DNA of 64,000 nucleotides from Sphingomonas sp. FARSPH (GTDB lineage Bacteria > Pseudomonadota > Alphaproteobacteria > Sphingomonadales > Sphingomonadaceae), in NCBI RefSeq assembly GCF_003355005.1, contig NZ_CP029985.1, forward strand, positions 2,347,001 to 2,411,000, written 5' to 3'. How positions within the stretch are numbered: position 1 is the first letter of the stretch; each line of letters opens with the position of its first letter. Below the pieces are notes generated by a model, which had not been told where the DNA came from, made no database searches, and saw nothing but the letters and a program-made list of their open reading frames with translations. Positions 26,681-35,302 of this stretch are shown here, in pieces. A program made the position numbers and the translations under genes.

Positions 26681-27433
26681 TTAAGCCGTTTCCGACCAGT
26701 CCCCGGCGGCCGCCATCCATACCGATACCGCGGCAGCAGCGGCGGTATCGGCGCGCAGGATACGGGGCCCGAGGCCGATGCCGACCGCATCGGGATGCGC
26801 GCGAATCGCGGTGCGTTCCTCGTCGGTGAAGCCGCCTTCGGGCCCGATCAGGATCGCCGCGGGGCCGCGATGCGTGCGCATCGCGTCGAAGGCGGGGACG
26901 CCCCCCGTCTCGTCCGCAAAGAATAGCGCCCGCCCGGCTGCCCAGTCGCGCAGCAGCGCGGCGAGTTTCACCGGTTCGGCGAGCGCGGGCAGCGCGGTGC
27001 GCGCGCATTGCTCCGCCGCCTCGATCATATGCGCGCGGAGGCGATCGAGCTTCAGCTTGTCGACGACGGTGCGGCTGGTGAGCACGGGGACGAGGCGGTC
27101 GACACCCAGCTCGCACGCTTTCTCCGCCAGCCAGTCCACGCGCCCCTTCTTCAGCGGCGCGGCGACCAACCACAGGTCGGGCACCGGTTCGCGCGGGCGC
27201 AGGCATTCGGTGACCTCGAGCGTCAGGTCGCGCCGGCCGACGTCGCGCGCGATCGCGAGCCATTCGCCGGTGACGTCGTCGAACAGCTTGACCGGGTCGC
27301 CCACCGCGAACCGCATCACCGACACCAGATAATGTGCCTGCGGCCCGTCGAGACGCAGCGGCCCGGGGGCGAGCGGCGCCTCGATGAACAGGCGCGGGGT
27401 CGATTGCGGCGGCCAGGCGGGCGTGGCGGTCAA
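26681..27433 (-). CDS. rsmE: 16S rRNA (uracil-1498-N3)-methyltransferase
   Basis: 250 residues (E. coli RsmE 243). The SPOUT knot motifs ILIGPEGGFTDEE and LGPRILRADTAAAAA are clear, as is the central VAAPLKKGRVDWLAEKACELG segment. I place the start at TTG 27433. It has a textbook GGAGG ribosome binding site 5 nt upstream (27443-27439) and overlaps the stop of an upstream 57-codon ORF as TTGA. An ATG at 27463 in the same frame gives a 10-residue extension but has no comparable ribosome binding site. Confidence 0.92.
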   Translation of the reverse strand: MTATPAWPPQSTPRLFIEAPLAPGPLRLDGPQAHYLVSVMRFAVGDPVKLFDDVTGEWLAIARDVGRRDLTLEVTECLRPREPVPDLWLVAAPLKKGRVDWLAEKACELGVDRLVPVLTSRTVVDKLKLDRLRAHMIEAAEQCARTALPALAEPVKLAALLRDWAAGRALFFADETGGVPAFDAMRTHRGPAAILIGPEGGFTDEERTAIRAHPDAVGIGLGPRILRADTAAAAAVSVWMAAAGDWSETA

Positions 27434-27603
27434 GATTTCCTCCGGCGGGCCTGACGAGCCCATAACTTGCGCATCAGGATCACGGCGAGCAGCGCCGCGA
27501 CGGCGATGGCGACCACCGCCACGCTCACCACCCCGGCCACGCGCAGGATCGCCCAGAACAGCGCCTCCACGAACCGGCCCACCGCCACCGACAATCCGAT
27601 CAT
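27430..27603 (-). CDS. Small single-pass membrane protein, unrecognised
   Basis: 57 codons from ATG 27603 to a TGA that overlaps the rsmE TTG start (TTGA). The product begins MIGLSVAVGRFVEALFWA, contains a long hydrophobic segment (about residues 10-43, rich in Val, Ala, Leu and Ile) and ends in a basic tail (RKLWARQARRRKS), a normal topology for a single-helix inner membrane protein with cytoplasmic C-terminus. I do not recognise a family. The overlap with a strong internal rsmE ribosome binding site and the coherent hydrophobic design argue that it is translated. Its own ribosome binding site is weak. Confidence 0.55.
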   Translation of the reverse strand: MIGLSVAVGRFVEALFWAILRVAGVVSVAVVAIAVAALLAVILMRKLWARQARRRKS

Positions 27604-27660
27604 GGCCAGCGATTGCCCGACATTTGCGGCGAGCGCGAGGCGGGGCGCGAAATATCATGC

Positions 27661-27787
27661 TATCCTCCCCGGCACGGGGAGGGGGGCCAGCGCAGCTGGT
27701 GGAGGGGCGCTGCCACGCAGCTCGCGGTTTGCGGATAGCCCCCTCCACCACCTTCGGCGGTCCCCCTCCCCGCGAGCGGGGAGGATA
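27661..27787. repeat. 130 bp palindromic repeat, copy B (upstream of ubiA)
   Basis: The ends are hairpins CCTCCCCG/CGGGGAGG (27664-27682) and CCTCCCCGC/GCGGGGAGG (27765-27784). The inside has TGGTGGAGG (near 27698) and its complement CCTCCACCA (near 27742). In this copy both inner arms are of the GGTCC/GGACC type, making it more symmetric than the others. It sits between the divergent small-ORF/rsmE unit and ubiA. Here the terminal GGGGAGG is too far from the ubiA start to be its ribosome binding site. Confidence 0.88.
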
Positions 27788-27825
27788 GGGGTTGCAGCCG
27801 GGGCATGGGGCGGGGAAGGAAGCGC

Positions 27826-28740
27826 ATGGCCATGCTTCCCCCTGATATCGTCCCCGACAGCGAGCACAGGGGCCTTGTCGCGCGCCTGCCGCAGCCATTG
27901 CGCGGCCTTGCGCTGCTCGCGCGCTTCGATCGGCCGATCGGCTGGTGGCTGTTGTTCTGGCCGGGTGCCTGGGCGGTGGCGCTGGCGGGCGGCGCGGTGA
28001 CGCGGTGGCCGCTGGTCTTGTGGATCCTTGCGGGCAGCGTCGCGATGCGCGGCGCAGGATGCGTTTACAACGACATCGTCGACCGCGATCTCGACGCGCA
28101 GGTCGCGCGCACACGCAGCCGACCGATTCCCAGCGGGCAGGTGTCGCTGCGCCTCGCCTGGTTGTGGCTGGTCGCCCTGTGCATCGTCGGGCTGATCGTG
28201 CTGGTGCAATTGCGGCCGCTCGCGATCGGCGTGGCGCTCGCCAGCCTCGCGCCCGTTGCCGCCTATCCGTTCATGAAGCGGATCACTTGGTGGCCGCAGG
28301 CATGGCTCGGGCTCGTCTTTTCCTGGGCGGCGCTGGTCGGTTGGAGCGAGGTAGCGGGCGACCTGTCGGCGCCGATGTGGCTGCTCTATGCCGGGTCGAT
28401 CGCCTGGGTGATCGGCTATGACACTATCTATGCGTTGCAAGATCGCGAGGACGATGCGCTGATCGGCGTGCGCTCTTCGGCGTTGCGTATGGGCGCGCAT
28501 GTGCGCGGCGGCACGGCGGCCTTCTATGCGGCGGCAGTGGCCTTGTGGGGTGGCGCGATCTGGTGTGTGCGGCCCGATCCGGTCGCTTTGGCAGCGCTGC
28601 TGCCCGTCGCGGGCCATCTCGCCTGGCAGGTGGCGACGCTTCGCCCCGACGATGGCGCAGGCGCGTTGCGCAGGTTCCGCAGCAACCGCTTCGCCGGGTT
28701 GCTCATGTTCCTCGCCTGCCTGGTCGTGGGCGCCGCGTAA
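27826..28740 (+). CDS. ubiA: 4-hydroxybenzoate polyprenyltransferase
   Basis: 304 residues, multi-pass membrane protein. The two Mg2+/prenyl-diphosphate motifs are NDIVDRDLD (82-90) and the second Asp-rich YALQDREDD (202-210). It attaches the polyprenyl tail to 4-hydroxybenzoate in ubiquinone synthesis. Three in-frame ATGs are near (27805, 27826, 27832). AAGGA at 27816-27820, 5 nt before 27826, favours that start (MAMLPPDIVP). Its stop lies only 10 nt from the convergent stop of the GGDEF-EAL gene. Confidence 0.93.
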   Translation: MAMLPPDIVPDSEHRGLVARLPQPLRGLALLARFDRPIGWWLLFWPGAWAVALAGGAVTRWPLVLWILAGSVAMRGAGCVYNDIVDRDLDAQVARTRSRPIPSGQVSLRLAWLWLVALCIVGLIVLVQLRPLAIGVALASLAPVAAYPFMKRITWWPQAWLGLVFSWAALVGWSEVAGDLSAPMWLLYAGSIAWVIGYDTIYALQDREDDALIGVRSSALRMGAHVRGGTAAFYAAAVALWGGAIWCVRPDPVALAALLPVAGHLAWQVATLRPDDGAGALRRFRSNRFAGLLMFLACLVVGAA

Positions 28741-28750
28741 GGAGGCTGCG

Positions 28751-31111
28751 TCAGGCCGCGACCGAGCTTGCGCCACGGCCGCGGCAGGCGAGCGTGCGCG
28801 CTTCCTCGACGGGCAGCGGGCGACCGAAATAATAGCCCTGTACCTTGGTGCAGCCAAGGTTTTGCACCATGCCGTGCTCTGCCTCCGTCTCCACGCCTTC
28901 CGCGGTGGTCGCCATGCCCAGGCTCTGCGCAAGCGCGACGACCGCGCGGATGATCGCGATCGCTTCCTTCACGCCCTTCGACGCGCCCTGCACGAAGCTG
29001 CGGTCGATCTTGATCGACGAAAAGCGCGTGCGCGACAGATAGCCGAGGCTGGAATAGCCCGTGCCGAAATCGTCGAGGCTGAGGCGCACGCCGAGGTCGA
29101 GGATGCTTTCGAGGACCTTGGTCGCGCCCAGCCCTTCGTGCATGAAGACGCTTTCGGTCACTTCCAGTTCGAGCCGTTCGGGAGACAGACCCGAGTTGGC
29201 GAGTGCGCTGGCGACGACCTGGACGAAGCCGGGATTCTGCAATTGGTCGGGCGAGACGTTGACCGCGACGCGGATGTCGGACGGCCATTTCGCCGCCTCG
29301 TGGCAGGCGGTGCGTAGCACCCATTCGCCGATCGGCTGGATCAGGCGCGCTTCCTCTGCCAGCGGGATGAACTTGGCCGGGGAAACGTTGCCGAATTGCG
29401 CGTTTTGCCAGCGTAGCAGCGCTTCGAATCCCTTGAGGCCGCCGGTGCCGGCGTCGACCACGGGCTGGTAATGGAGATGCAGTTCGCCCTTCTCGATCGC
29501 CTGGCGCAGCGCCATCTCGAGCACGCGGCGCTCCTCCGCGCGTACGTGCAGTTCGGGTTCGTAGGCGTGGTAGACGCCGCGCCCGGCATCCTTGGCGCGA
29601 TAAAGGGCAAGGTCGGCGGAGCGGATCAGCATTTCCGCGGTCCGCCCGTCGCGCGGTCCCACCGCGAGGCCGACCGAGGCGCCAATATACAGCGTGTGCT
29701 GGTCCACCTCATAGGGTTGCGACAGCGTTTCGATGATGCGGCGCGCGAGCGCCTCGATCCGGGTGACGTCGGAGCCGTCGCGCACGACCACCGCGAATTC
29801 GTCGCCGCCCAGTCGCCCGCACATCTCGTTCGCGCCCATCAATTGCGCGAGGCGTTCGGACACGCGCCCCAGCAGCCGGTCGCCGATCGGGTGGCCGAGC
29901 GTGTCGTTGACCGCCTTGAACCGGTCGAGATCGATCATCATGAACGCGCAGCGCCCGCCCCATTGCTCGGCGGCGGTCATCGCCTGTTGCAGCGTCTCGT
30001 TGACCTGAAGCCGGTTGGGCAGGCCGGTGAGCGTGTCGAACCGGGCCATGCGATCGATCCGGTCGGCGGACGCGCGCTGTTCGGTGACGTCGGAGCCGAC
30101 GCCGCGAAATCCACAGAAGACGCCCGACGGATCGAAGCGCGGCGAGGCGGCGAGTTCCCACCACCGTTCCTTGCCGTCGACATGGACGGGCAGGCGCAGG
30201 TCGCGGAAGCTCTCACGGCCCTTCAGCTTGTCGGCGAGCGTGCGCAGGCCCGCGCCGAAATTGCCCGTTTCCCAGCTCGGGCCGGCGAGCACCTGAAGGA
30301 ACGGCTTGCCGTTGATCGTGACGGGGTCGAGGCCGCAGGCGAAGGCAAAACGCGGTGAGGCCTTGACGATGCGGCGCATCGCGTCGGTTTCCCACAGCCA
30401 GTCGGCGTTCGTCTCCTCGAACTCGCGCAGCAACAGGCTGACCGTCTCATCCCGCTCGGCGAGCGCGATCTGGCTGGCGCGGATGATCACGAGCGAGCGC
30501 GCGCGATTGAGACAGGCGAGGACGAGAAGCCCGGTGAAGGCCGCGGTCGCCCCCGCTTCGGCATAGCCGCCGATGATCATCAGCTTGACGAAGACGACGA
30601 AGCCCAGTCCCCCGACGAAAGCGATGGTCGCCAGCGCGAGCGGCGCCATCGCGACGGCGCCGGCGGTCATCAGCACCGACATGATCATCCAGAGCGCATA
30701 AGCGGTGGCGGAGGCGTCGCCGACGATGAACGCGATCGGCGGCACTGACCAGGCAATGGCGAGCGCGCCGCCTTCATAAGCGGTGTTGCGAAGATCGCCG
30801 GTGGTCGCATAACCGTCGTCGCGATGGTGCGTTGCAAGGCGGCGCATGGTCACAGTGACCGCGACGAGCGCGACGAGCGCAGCCCAGCTGATCAGGTGCC
30901 AATGGGCGGTGGTATGCGCGAACAGCCAGACGGTCGCCGCCGCCGCGAGGAGGTTGGCGGCGAGCAGGAACAGCGACAACTGGCGCCCGGCATGCAACTG
31001 GGATGCGCGGATTTGTGCCCATTGCGTCGCGTCGGCGCCGTCGCGAAGGCCCAATAGCTCCGCGAAGCGGATGGCACGGGGGTTCGACGCAGGGGCAGGA
31101 TCGTGGCTCAC
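28751..31111 (-). CDS. Membrane GGDEF-EAL protein with PAS domain (c-di-GMP metabolism)
   Basis: 786 residues. Residues 40-205 contain about six hydrophobic segments. A PAS-like domain (about 225-345, ending RGVGSDVTEQ) follows. The GGDEF domain has an intact GGDEF at 435-439. The EAL domain has EAL at 563-565, SLDDFGTGYSS, a KIDRSF segment and TAEGVETE. Both catalytic centres look complete, so the protein could make and degrade cyclic di-GMP. No RxxD inhibitory site is visible just upstream of GGDEF. The start is GTG 31111 with a weak ribosome binding site. It is downstream of the fatty acyl-AMP ligase gene on the same strand (139 bp gap). Confidence 0.92.
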   Translation of the reverse strand: MSHDPAPASNPRAIRFAELLGLRDGADATQWAQIRASQLHAGRQLSLFLLAANLLAAAATVWLFAHTTAHWHLISWAALVALVAVTVTMRRLATHHRDDGYATTGDLRNTAYEGGALAIAWSVPPIAFIVGDASATAYALWMIMSVLMTAGAVAMAPLALATIAFVGGLGFVVFVKLMIIGGYAEAGATAAFTGLLVLACLNRARSLVIIRASQIALAERDETVSLLLREFEETNADWLWETDAMRRIVKASPRFAFACGLDPVTINGKPFLQVLAGPSWETGNFGAGLRTLADKLKGRESFRDLRLPVHVDGKERWWELAASPRFDPSGVFCGFRGVGSDVTEQRASADRIDRMARFDTLTGLPNRLQVNETLQQAMTAAEQWGGRCAFMMIDLDRFKAVNDTLGHPIGDRLLGRVSERLAQLMGANEMCGRLGGDEFAVVVRDGSDVTRIEALARRIIETLSQPYEVDQHTLYIGASVGLAVGPRDGRTAEMLIRSADLALYRAKDAGRGVYHAYEPELHVRAEERRVLEMALRQAIEKGELHLHYQPVVDAGTGGLKGFEALLRWQNAQFGNVSPAKFIPLAEEARLIQPIGEWVLRTACHEAAKWPSDIRVAVNVSPDQLQNPGFVQVVASALANSGLSPERLELEVTESVFMHEGLGATKVLESILDLGVRLSLDDFGTGYSSLGYLSRTRFSSIKIDRSFVQGASKGVKEAIAIIRAVVALAQSLGMATTAEGVETEAEHGMVQNLGCTKVQGYYFGRPLPVEEARTLACRGRGASSVAA

Positions 31112-31250
31112 GATCCGGGTCTACCGCTTGCTTGGTTGACGCAAGGTTGAGGCAGCGGCCGCTACCGCTGGTTTATTTGTGCCGGAAAAACGAACGGCGC
31201 GCCCGGAGCAAGGGACGGCGGAGGTGCCGTCCGTTCCCCGTCGCCCGGCG

Positions 31251-33011
31251 TCAGGCGGCGATGTCGTACGGCTTGATGTCGCCCGACAGATACAGGTTGC
31301 GCGCCTTCGCCCGGCTGAGCTTGCCCGAACTGGTGCGCGGCAGCGTGCGCGGCGGGATCAGTTCGATGACGCAGTTCATGCCGGTCACCGACCGGACGCG
31401 CTCGCGGATTTCCTCGCGTAGCCGCTGGCGTTCGCTGTCGTCGCTGCTGCGGCACTGGACGAGCACCGCGGGGGTTTCCTCGCCGCCCGGCGTGGTGATC
31501 GCGAAGGCGGCGATGTCGCCCGCCTTGAACCCCGGCAGCTGCTCTACCGCCCATTCGATGTCCTGGGGCCAGTGGTTCTTGCCGTTAATGATGATCATGT
31601 CCTTGGCGCGGCCGACGATGTAGATGTACCCGTCGGACATGTAGGCCATGTCGCCGGTGTCGAGCCAGCCGCCCACCATGCACGCATCGGTCGCCGCCTG
31701 ATCGCGGAAATAGCCGACCATGACGCTGGGACCCTTGCACCACAATTTGCCGATCGCGCCTTCGGGCAGCGGCGTGCCGTCCTCCTCGCGGATTTCGACG
31801 GTCATGTCGCGCACGGGCTTGCCGCAATTGACGATCGCGCGGAACCGCTGCGGGCGGGGACCGTCATTCGCGGCGAGCGAGTCGCCGCCCGACAGCTGCG
31901 TTTCCTCGACCAGCTCGACGCGGATGCCCTCGCCCGGCGGCATGATCGATACCGCCAGCGTCGCCTCGGCCAGGCCGTAGCTCGGCAGGAAGGCCGACGC
32001 CTTGAACCCGGCGTCCGCAAAGGCATCGACGAAGGCCTGCATCACGTCCGGGCGGATCATGTCCGCGCCGTTGCCCGCGATGCGCCAGCGCGACAGGTCG
32101 AACCGCTCGGCCGCCTTGGTCTGCGACGACATGCGGCGCGCGCAGATGTCGTAACCGAAGGTCGGCGAATAGGAGAGGGCGGTGCCGTCATGACGCGAGA
32201 TCATGTCGAGCCAGGCGAGCGGGCGACGCGCGAAATCCTCGGTCTTCAGGTAATCGGTCGACACCTGGTTGGCGATCGGCGACAGGAAACAGCCGACGAG
32301 GCCCATATCGTGATACCAGGGCAGCCAGCTGATGCAGCGGTCCGACCCGCCGATCTCCATACCGTGGCTGTGCGCGGCGAGATTGTTGAGCAGCGCGTGG
32401 TGCGTGATTGCGACGCCGTGCGGAAAACGGGTCGAGCCGCTGGAATATTGCAGGTAGGCGATCGCCTGACCGTCCGCCTGCGGCAACGCGACCTCGGGCG
32501 CCGCCCGGTCGGCGAATTCGGCCCAGTCGATCCCTTCCGTCCCGGCCAGGCGTGCGGCCTCGGACGCGAAGGCGGCGAGTTCGGGCGGGAAGACGAGCAT
32601 CCTGGGCTCGCAGCTGGCGAGCTGGACGCGCAGCTGCTCGATATACGAATCGCGGCCACCGAAGCTGGTCGGCAGCGGCAGCGGCACCGGCCAGGCGCCG
32701 GCGTAGATCGCGCCGAAGAACAAGGCGGCGAATTCCGCGCCGGTTTCGGCGATCAGCGCGATCCGGTCCTCCGGCTGCACGCCCGCCGCGATCAGGCGAT
32801 AGGCCATCGTGATCGCATCGCGGCGCAGTTCCGAATAGGGGTAGGCGCGCGCCAGATTGCCGCGCGCATCGTGGAAATTGAGGCCGCGGACACCCGAAGC
32901 AGCGTAATCCAGCGCCTCGCCAAGAGTCGCGAAATCGGCCAGCCGGCGGGGCAGTTCGTCCAGCGTTGGCGTCGGGGTCGGCGCAGGCTGGGGGTGAAGC
33001 TGCTCGGTCAT
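31251..33011 (-). CDS. Fatty acyl-AMP ligase (FAAL)-like adenylating enzyme
   Basis: 586 residues, ANL superfamily. The ATP-binding P-loop is YSSGSTRFPHG at 189-199. The hinge/C-terminal motifs GWLDTGDMAYMSDGYIYIVGR and the catalytic lysine at about 564 (RTSSGKLSR) are present. An insertion-containing N-terminal domain and the YLQYSSGSTR variant resemble FAALs, which activate fatty acids for transfer to acyl carrier proteins rather than CoA. No carrier protein, polyketide synthase or lipid-synthesis partner is adjacent, so the acceptor is unknown. ATG 33011 is supported by AGGA upstream. Confidence 0.85.
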   Translation of the reverse strand: MTEQLHPQPAPTPTPTLDELPRRLADFATLGEALDYAASGVRGLNFHDARGNLARAYPYSELRRDAITMAYRLIAAGVQPEDRIALIAETGAEFAALFFGAIYAGAWPVPLPLPTSFGGRDSYIEQLRVQLASCEPRMLVFPPELAAFASEAARLAGTEGIDWAEFADRAAPEVALPQADGQAIAYLQYSSGSTRFPHGVAITHHALLNNLAAHSHGMEIGGSDRCISWLPWYHDMGLVGCFLSPIANQVSTDYLKTEDFARRPLAWLDMISRHDGTALSYSPTFGYDICARRMSSQTKAAERFDLSRWRIAGNGADMIRPDVMQAFVDAFADAGFKASAFLPSYGLAEATLAVSIMPPGEGIRVELVEETQLSGGDSLAANDGPRPQRFRAIVNCGKPVRDMTVEIREEDGTPLPEGAIGKLWCKGPSVMVGYFRDQAATDACMVGGWLDTGDMAYMSDGYIYIVGRAKDMIIINGKNHWPQDIEWAVEQLPGFKAGDIAAFAITTPGGEETPAVLVQCRSSDDSERQRLREEIRERVRSVTGMNCVIELIPPRTLPRTSSGKLSRAKARNLYLSGDIKPYDIAA

Positions 33012-33118
33012 TCGGTCGGGTCCTGTCTCTCTCGCGCACCGCGCGCACGTCTGGAACACTGCCGGAAACGACAGCACAAGCGTTCTTTTTCCCGCGCCAC
33101 TGTGGCAACAACAAGGCC

Positions 33119-33667
33119 ATGAAGCCTTTGCGTGCACCGCCAAAGCCCCTCGACGGGCCCGGAATGGAGCGGATGGCGCTGCGCTACGTCGAACGGTTCG
33201 CGACGACGCAGGGGAAACTGGCCGCTTATCTGGTGCGCAAGGTGCGCGAGCGCGGCTGGGACGCGGAGGGCGTCGACCCCGCCGCGCTGGCCGCGGAAAT
33301 CGCGGCGCGTATGGCGGAACTCGGCTATGTCGACGATCGGCTCTTCGCCGAGAGCAAGGCGGCCGCTCTCGGCCGGCGTGGGCTGGGCGCGCGCCGCGTT
33401 GCCGAGGCGCTGCGCGCCGCGCATGTGCCATCGGCGGACGCCGAGGCAATGGCGCCGGATATCGCGGCGCGTGCCGGCGCCACGGCGTTGCGCTTCGCAC
33501 AGCGGCGACGACTGGGGCCGTTCGGGCCGGAACCGCTCGACCGCGCAGGCCGCGAGAAACAGATCGCCGCGATGCTGCGCGCGGGCCACCCGCTGGAGCT
33601 GTCGCGGCGCATCGTCCAGGCCCGAAGTGCCGACGACATCCTGCAGGAACTGGAAGGATCGGACTGA
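33119..33667 (+). CDS. recX: Regulatory protein RecX
   Basis: 182 residues. The RecX helical repeats are seen in the segments ALRYVERFATTQGKLAAYLVRKV, MAELGYVDDRLFAE and ALGRRGLGARRVAEAL. RecX proteins bind RecA filaments and limit recombination and SOS activity. Here recX is not next to recA, as is common in alphaproteobacteria. ATG 33119 begins MKPLRAPPKPL. The gene is divergent from the acyl-AMP ligase gene with 107 bp between starts; I see no clear LexA box there. Confidence 0.85.
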   Translation: MKPLRAPPKPLDGPGMERMALRYVERFATTQGKLAAYLVRKVRERGWDAEGVDPAALAAEIAARMAELGYVDDRLFAESKAAALGRRGLGARRVAEALRAAHVPSADAEAMAPDIAARAGATALRFAQRRRLGPFGPEPLDRAGREKQIAAMLRAGHPLELSRRIVQARSADDILQELEGSD

Positions 33668-33743
33668 CCGGCGCCCGATTGCCCGATTGAGCAATTGCGA
33701 AGGCGACGAAGCGTGCTAGCGTAGCGCCAACAGGGGTGCAGTG

Positions 33744-34340
33744 ATGCGTAGCGAGCCGCAACGGGAGGGCGACGAGCACGGCGACGTGCGGACCGGTGGC
33801 GATATCGCCGCCGAGCCCGCGGTCGCGGCGGTCGCCGTCGAAGGTGTCATCAAGTGGTTCGACGTGACGCGCGGGTTCGGATTCGCGGTGTCCGGCGATC
33901 CGACGATCGGCGATGTGCTGGTCCATTTCTCGGTCCTGCAGCCGCACGGCCGGCGCAGCCTTCCCGAAGGCGCGCGGGTGCGGGCGCTCGCTGTGCAGCG
34001 GGGCCGCGGCTGGCAGGCGCGCGAGATCACGGCGATCGACCTCAGCCATGCGGTGGAGGAGGCGCCGCGGCCGCCGCGCGCCGTCGACCGGGTCGATCCG
34101 GTCGCGTTGATCGATGCCGCGGGTGATTTCGAGCCGACGCGGGTCAAGTGGTTCAACCGGCTGAAAGGCTATGGCTTCCTGGTCCGCATGCGCGACGAGG
34201 CGGATGTGTTCGTCCATATGGAAACCCTGCGCCGGGCGGGCATCGCGGTCATCGAGCCCGAACAGCCTCTGCGCGCCCGCATCGTCGATGGCCGCAAGGG
34301 CCCTCTCGCGGTCGTGGTGGAAGGTGGCGCGGACATATGA
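33744..34340 (+). CDS. Cold-shock protein with two CSD domains
   Basis: 198 residues with two OB-fold cold-shock domains. The first (about 32-100) has IKWFDVTRGFGFAV and DVLVHFSVL. The second (about 131-195) has VKWFNRLKGYGFLV and DVFVHMETL, i.e. RNP1 and RNP2 motifs in both. Such proteins bind single-stranded RNA or DNA. GTG 33741 and ATG 33744 are adjacent; AGGGG at 33732-33736 suits the ATG. Its stop overlaps the DUF192 gene start (ATGA), so the two are coupled. Confidence 0.9.
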   Translation: MRSEPQREGDEHGDVRTGGDIAAEPAVAAVAVEGVIKWFDVTRGFGFAVSGDPTIGDVLVHFSVLQPHGRRSLPEGARVRALAVQRGRGWQAREITAIDLSHAVEEAPRPPRAVDRVDPVALIDAAGDFEPTRVKWFNRLKGYGFLVRMRDEADVFVHMETLRRAGIAVIEPEQPLRARIVDGRKGPLAVVVEGGADI

Positions 34341-34843
34341 TCGGCAGCAAGGTGATGATCGGGCTCGTCGCGGCGCTTTGCATCGCCGGCACCGGCGTCG
34401 CGGTGCAGCAGGGCATCTTTTCGGGCAAGACCGACGCGACCGCGCCGGCGCAGACGCGCCTGCCGGTGACGGTCACCTCCGCCAACGGCACGCACCGCTT
34501 CGTCGTCGAGCGCGCGGTGACCGCGCAGCAGCAGGAGCGCGGCCTGATGTTCCGCACCGACCTGACGCCCGATGGCGGCATGCTGTTCTGGCCCTACCCC
34601 GCCGGCGGCGGCGCGCCGAAGGAGGCGAGCTTCTGGATGAAGAACACGCCTACGCCGCTCGACATCGTCTTCATCCGCGCGGATGGCACGATCGCGACGA
34701 TCGCGGAAAATGCCGTGCCCTATTCCGAAACGCCGATTCCCTCGGGCGAGCCTGTGGCGGCGGTGTTGGAACTGGTCGGCGGCCGCACGTCCGAACTGGG
34801 CATCGCCGCGGGTGACAAGGTGGACTGGGCCAAGGGGACCTGA
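34337..34843 (+). CDS. DUF192 family exported protein
   Basis: 168 residues. An N-terminal hydrophobic signal or anchor (about 5-25) precedes the DUF192 domain (about 45-160), recognisable by RGLMFRTDLTPDGGMLFWP, SFWMKNTPTPLDIVFI and the C-terminal VLELVGGRTSELGI. The biochemical role of the family is unknown; it is periplasmic or membrane-anchored. Start ATG 34337 overlaps the upstream stop by 4 nt. Confidence 0.88.
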   Translation: MIGSKVMIGLVAALCIAGTGVAVQQGIFSGKTDATAPAQTRLPVTVTSANGTHRFVVERAVTAQQQERGLMFRTDLTPDGGMLFWPYPAGGGAPKEASFWMKNTPTPLDIVFIRADGTIATIAENAVPYSETPIPSGEPVAAVLELVGGRTSELGIAAGDKVDWAKGT

Positions 34844-34906
34844 TCCTCGCGCCGGTGGCGATGATCCCGGTTGAAGCGCGTCGCGCGGGCGGGTAAGCGC
34901 TGGCGC

Positions 34907-35302
34907 ATGGGCATCAACCTCAATCCCTTCACCTGGTGGAACGGCGCGACGATCGGCACCGTTCTGTACGGCCTGCGCGGCATGAGGCAGGTCGGCACCG
35001 ACGACGCCGGCAACGTCTATTGGGAAGGTGGCAAGGACACGTCCGGCCGCGCCCGTCGCTGGGTGATCTACGAGGGCGCGAACGACGCGAGCCGCGTGCC
35101 GCCCGAATGGTTCAGCTGGCTGCATCACCAGATCGACGAGACGCCCGATCGCGCGCTGCCGCCCGCGCGGCCGTGGCAGAAGCCGGGTCTGCCCAACATG
35201 ACGGGCACGCCGCTTGCCTACCGTCCCAGCGGCGCGCTGGAAAAGGGTGGCCGGCGCCAGGCGGCGACGGGCGATTACGAAGCCTGGACGCCCGAAGGGT
35301 GA
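34907..35302 (+). CDS. NADH:ubiquinone oxidoreductase 17.2 kDa subunit (NDUFA12) homologue
   Basis: 131 residues. The motifs IGTVLYGLRGMRQVGTDD, NVYWEGG, RRWVIYEG and VPPEWFSWLHH are diagnostic of the NDUFA12/B17.2 family, an accessory subunit or assembly factor of respiratory complex I found in alphaproteobacteria and mitochondria. The main nuo operon is not in this window. ATG 34907 gives MGINLNPFTWWNG. The stop overlaps the DUF2155 gene start (GTGA). Confidence 0.9.
   Translation: MGINLNPFTWWNGATIGTVLYGLRGMRQVGTDDAGNVYWEGGKDTSGRARRWVIYEGANDASRVPPEWFSWLHHQIDETPDRALPPARPWQKPGLPNMTGTPLAYRPSGALEKGGRRQAATGDYEAWTPEG

Noticed and set aside
31213..31232. GGACGGC/GCCGTCC hairpin after the acyl-AMP ligase gene considered as a terminator
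   Set aside because: The stem is fine but no T-run follows on the minus strand (TTGCTCC), so termination is not supported.
33053..33084. GGAAC...GTT pair upstream of recX resembling an EcfG promoter
   Set aside because: The spacer is 24 nt, far from the 16-17 nt required.
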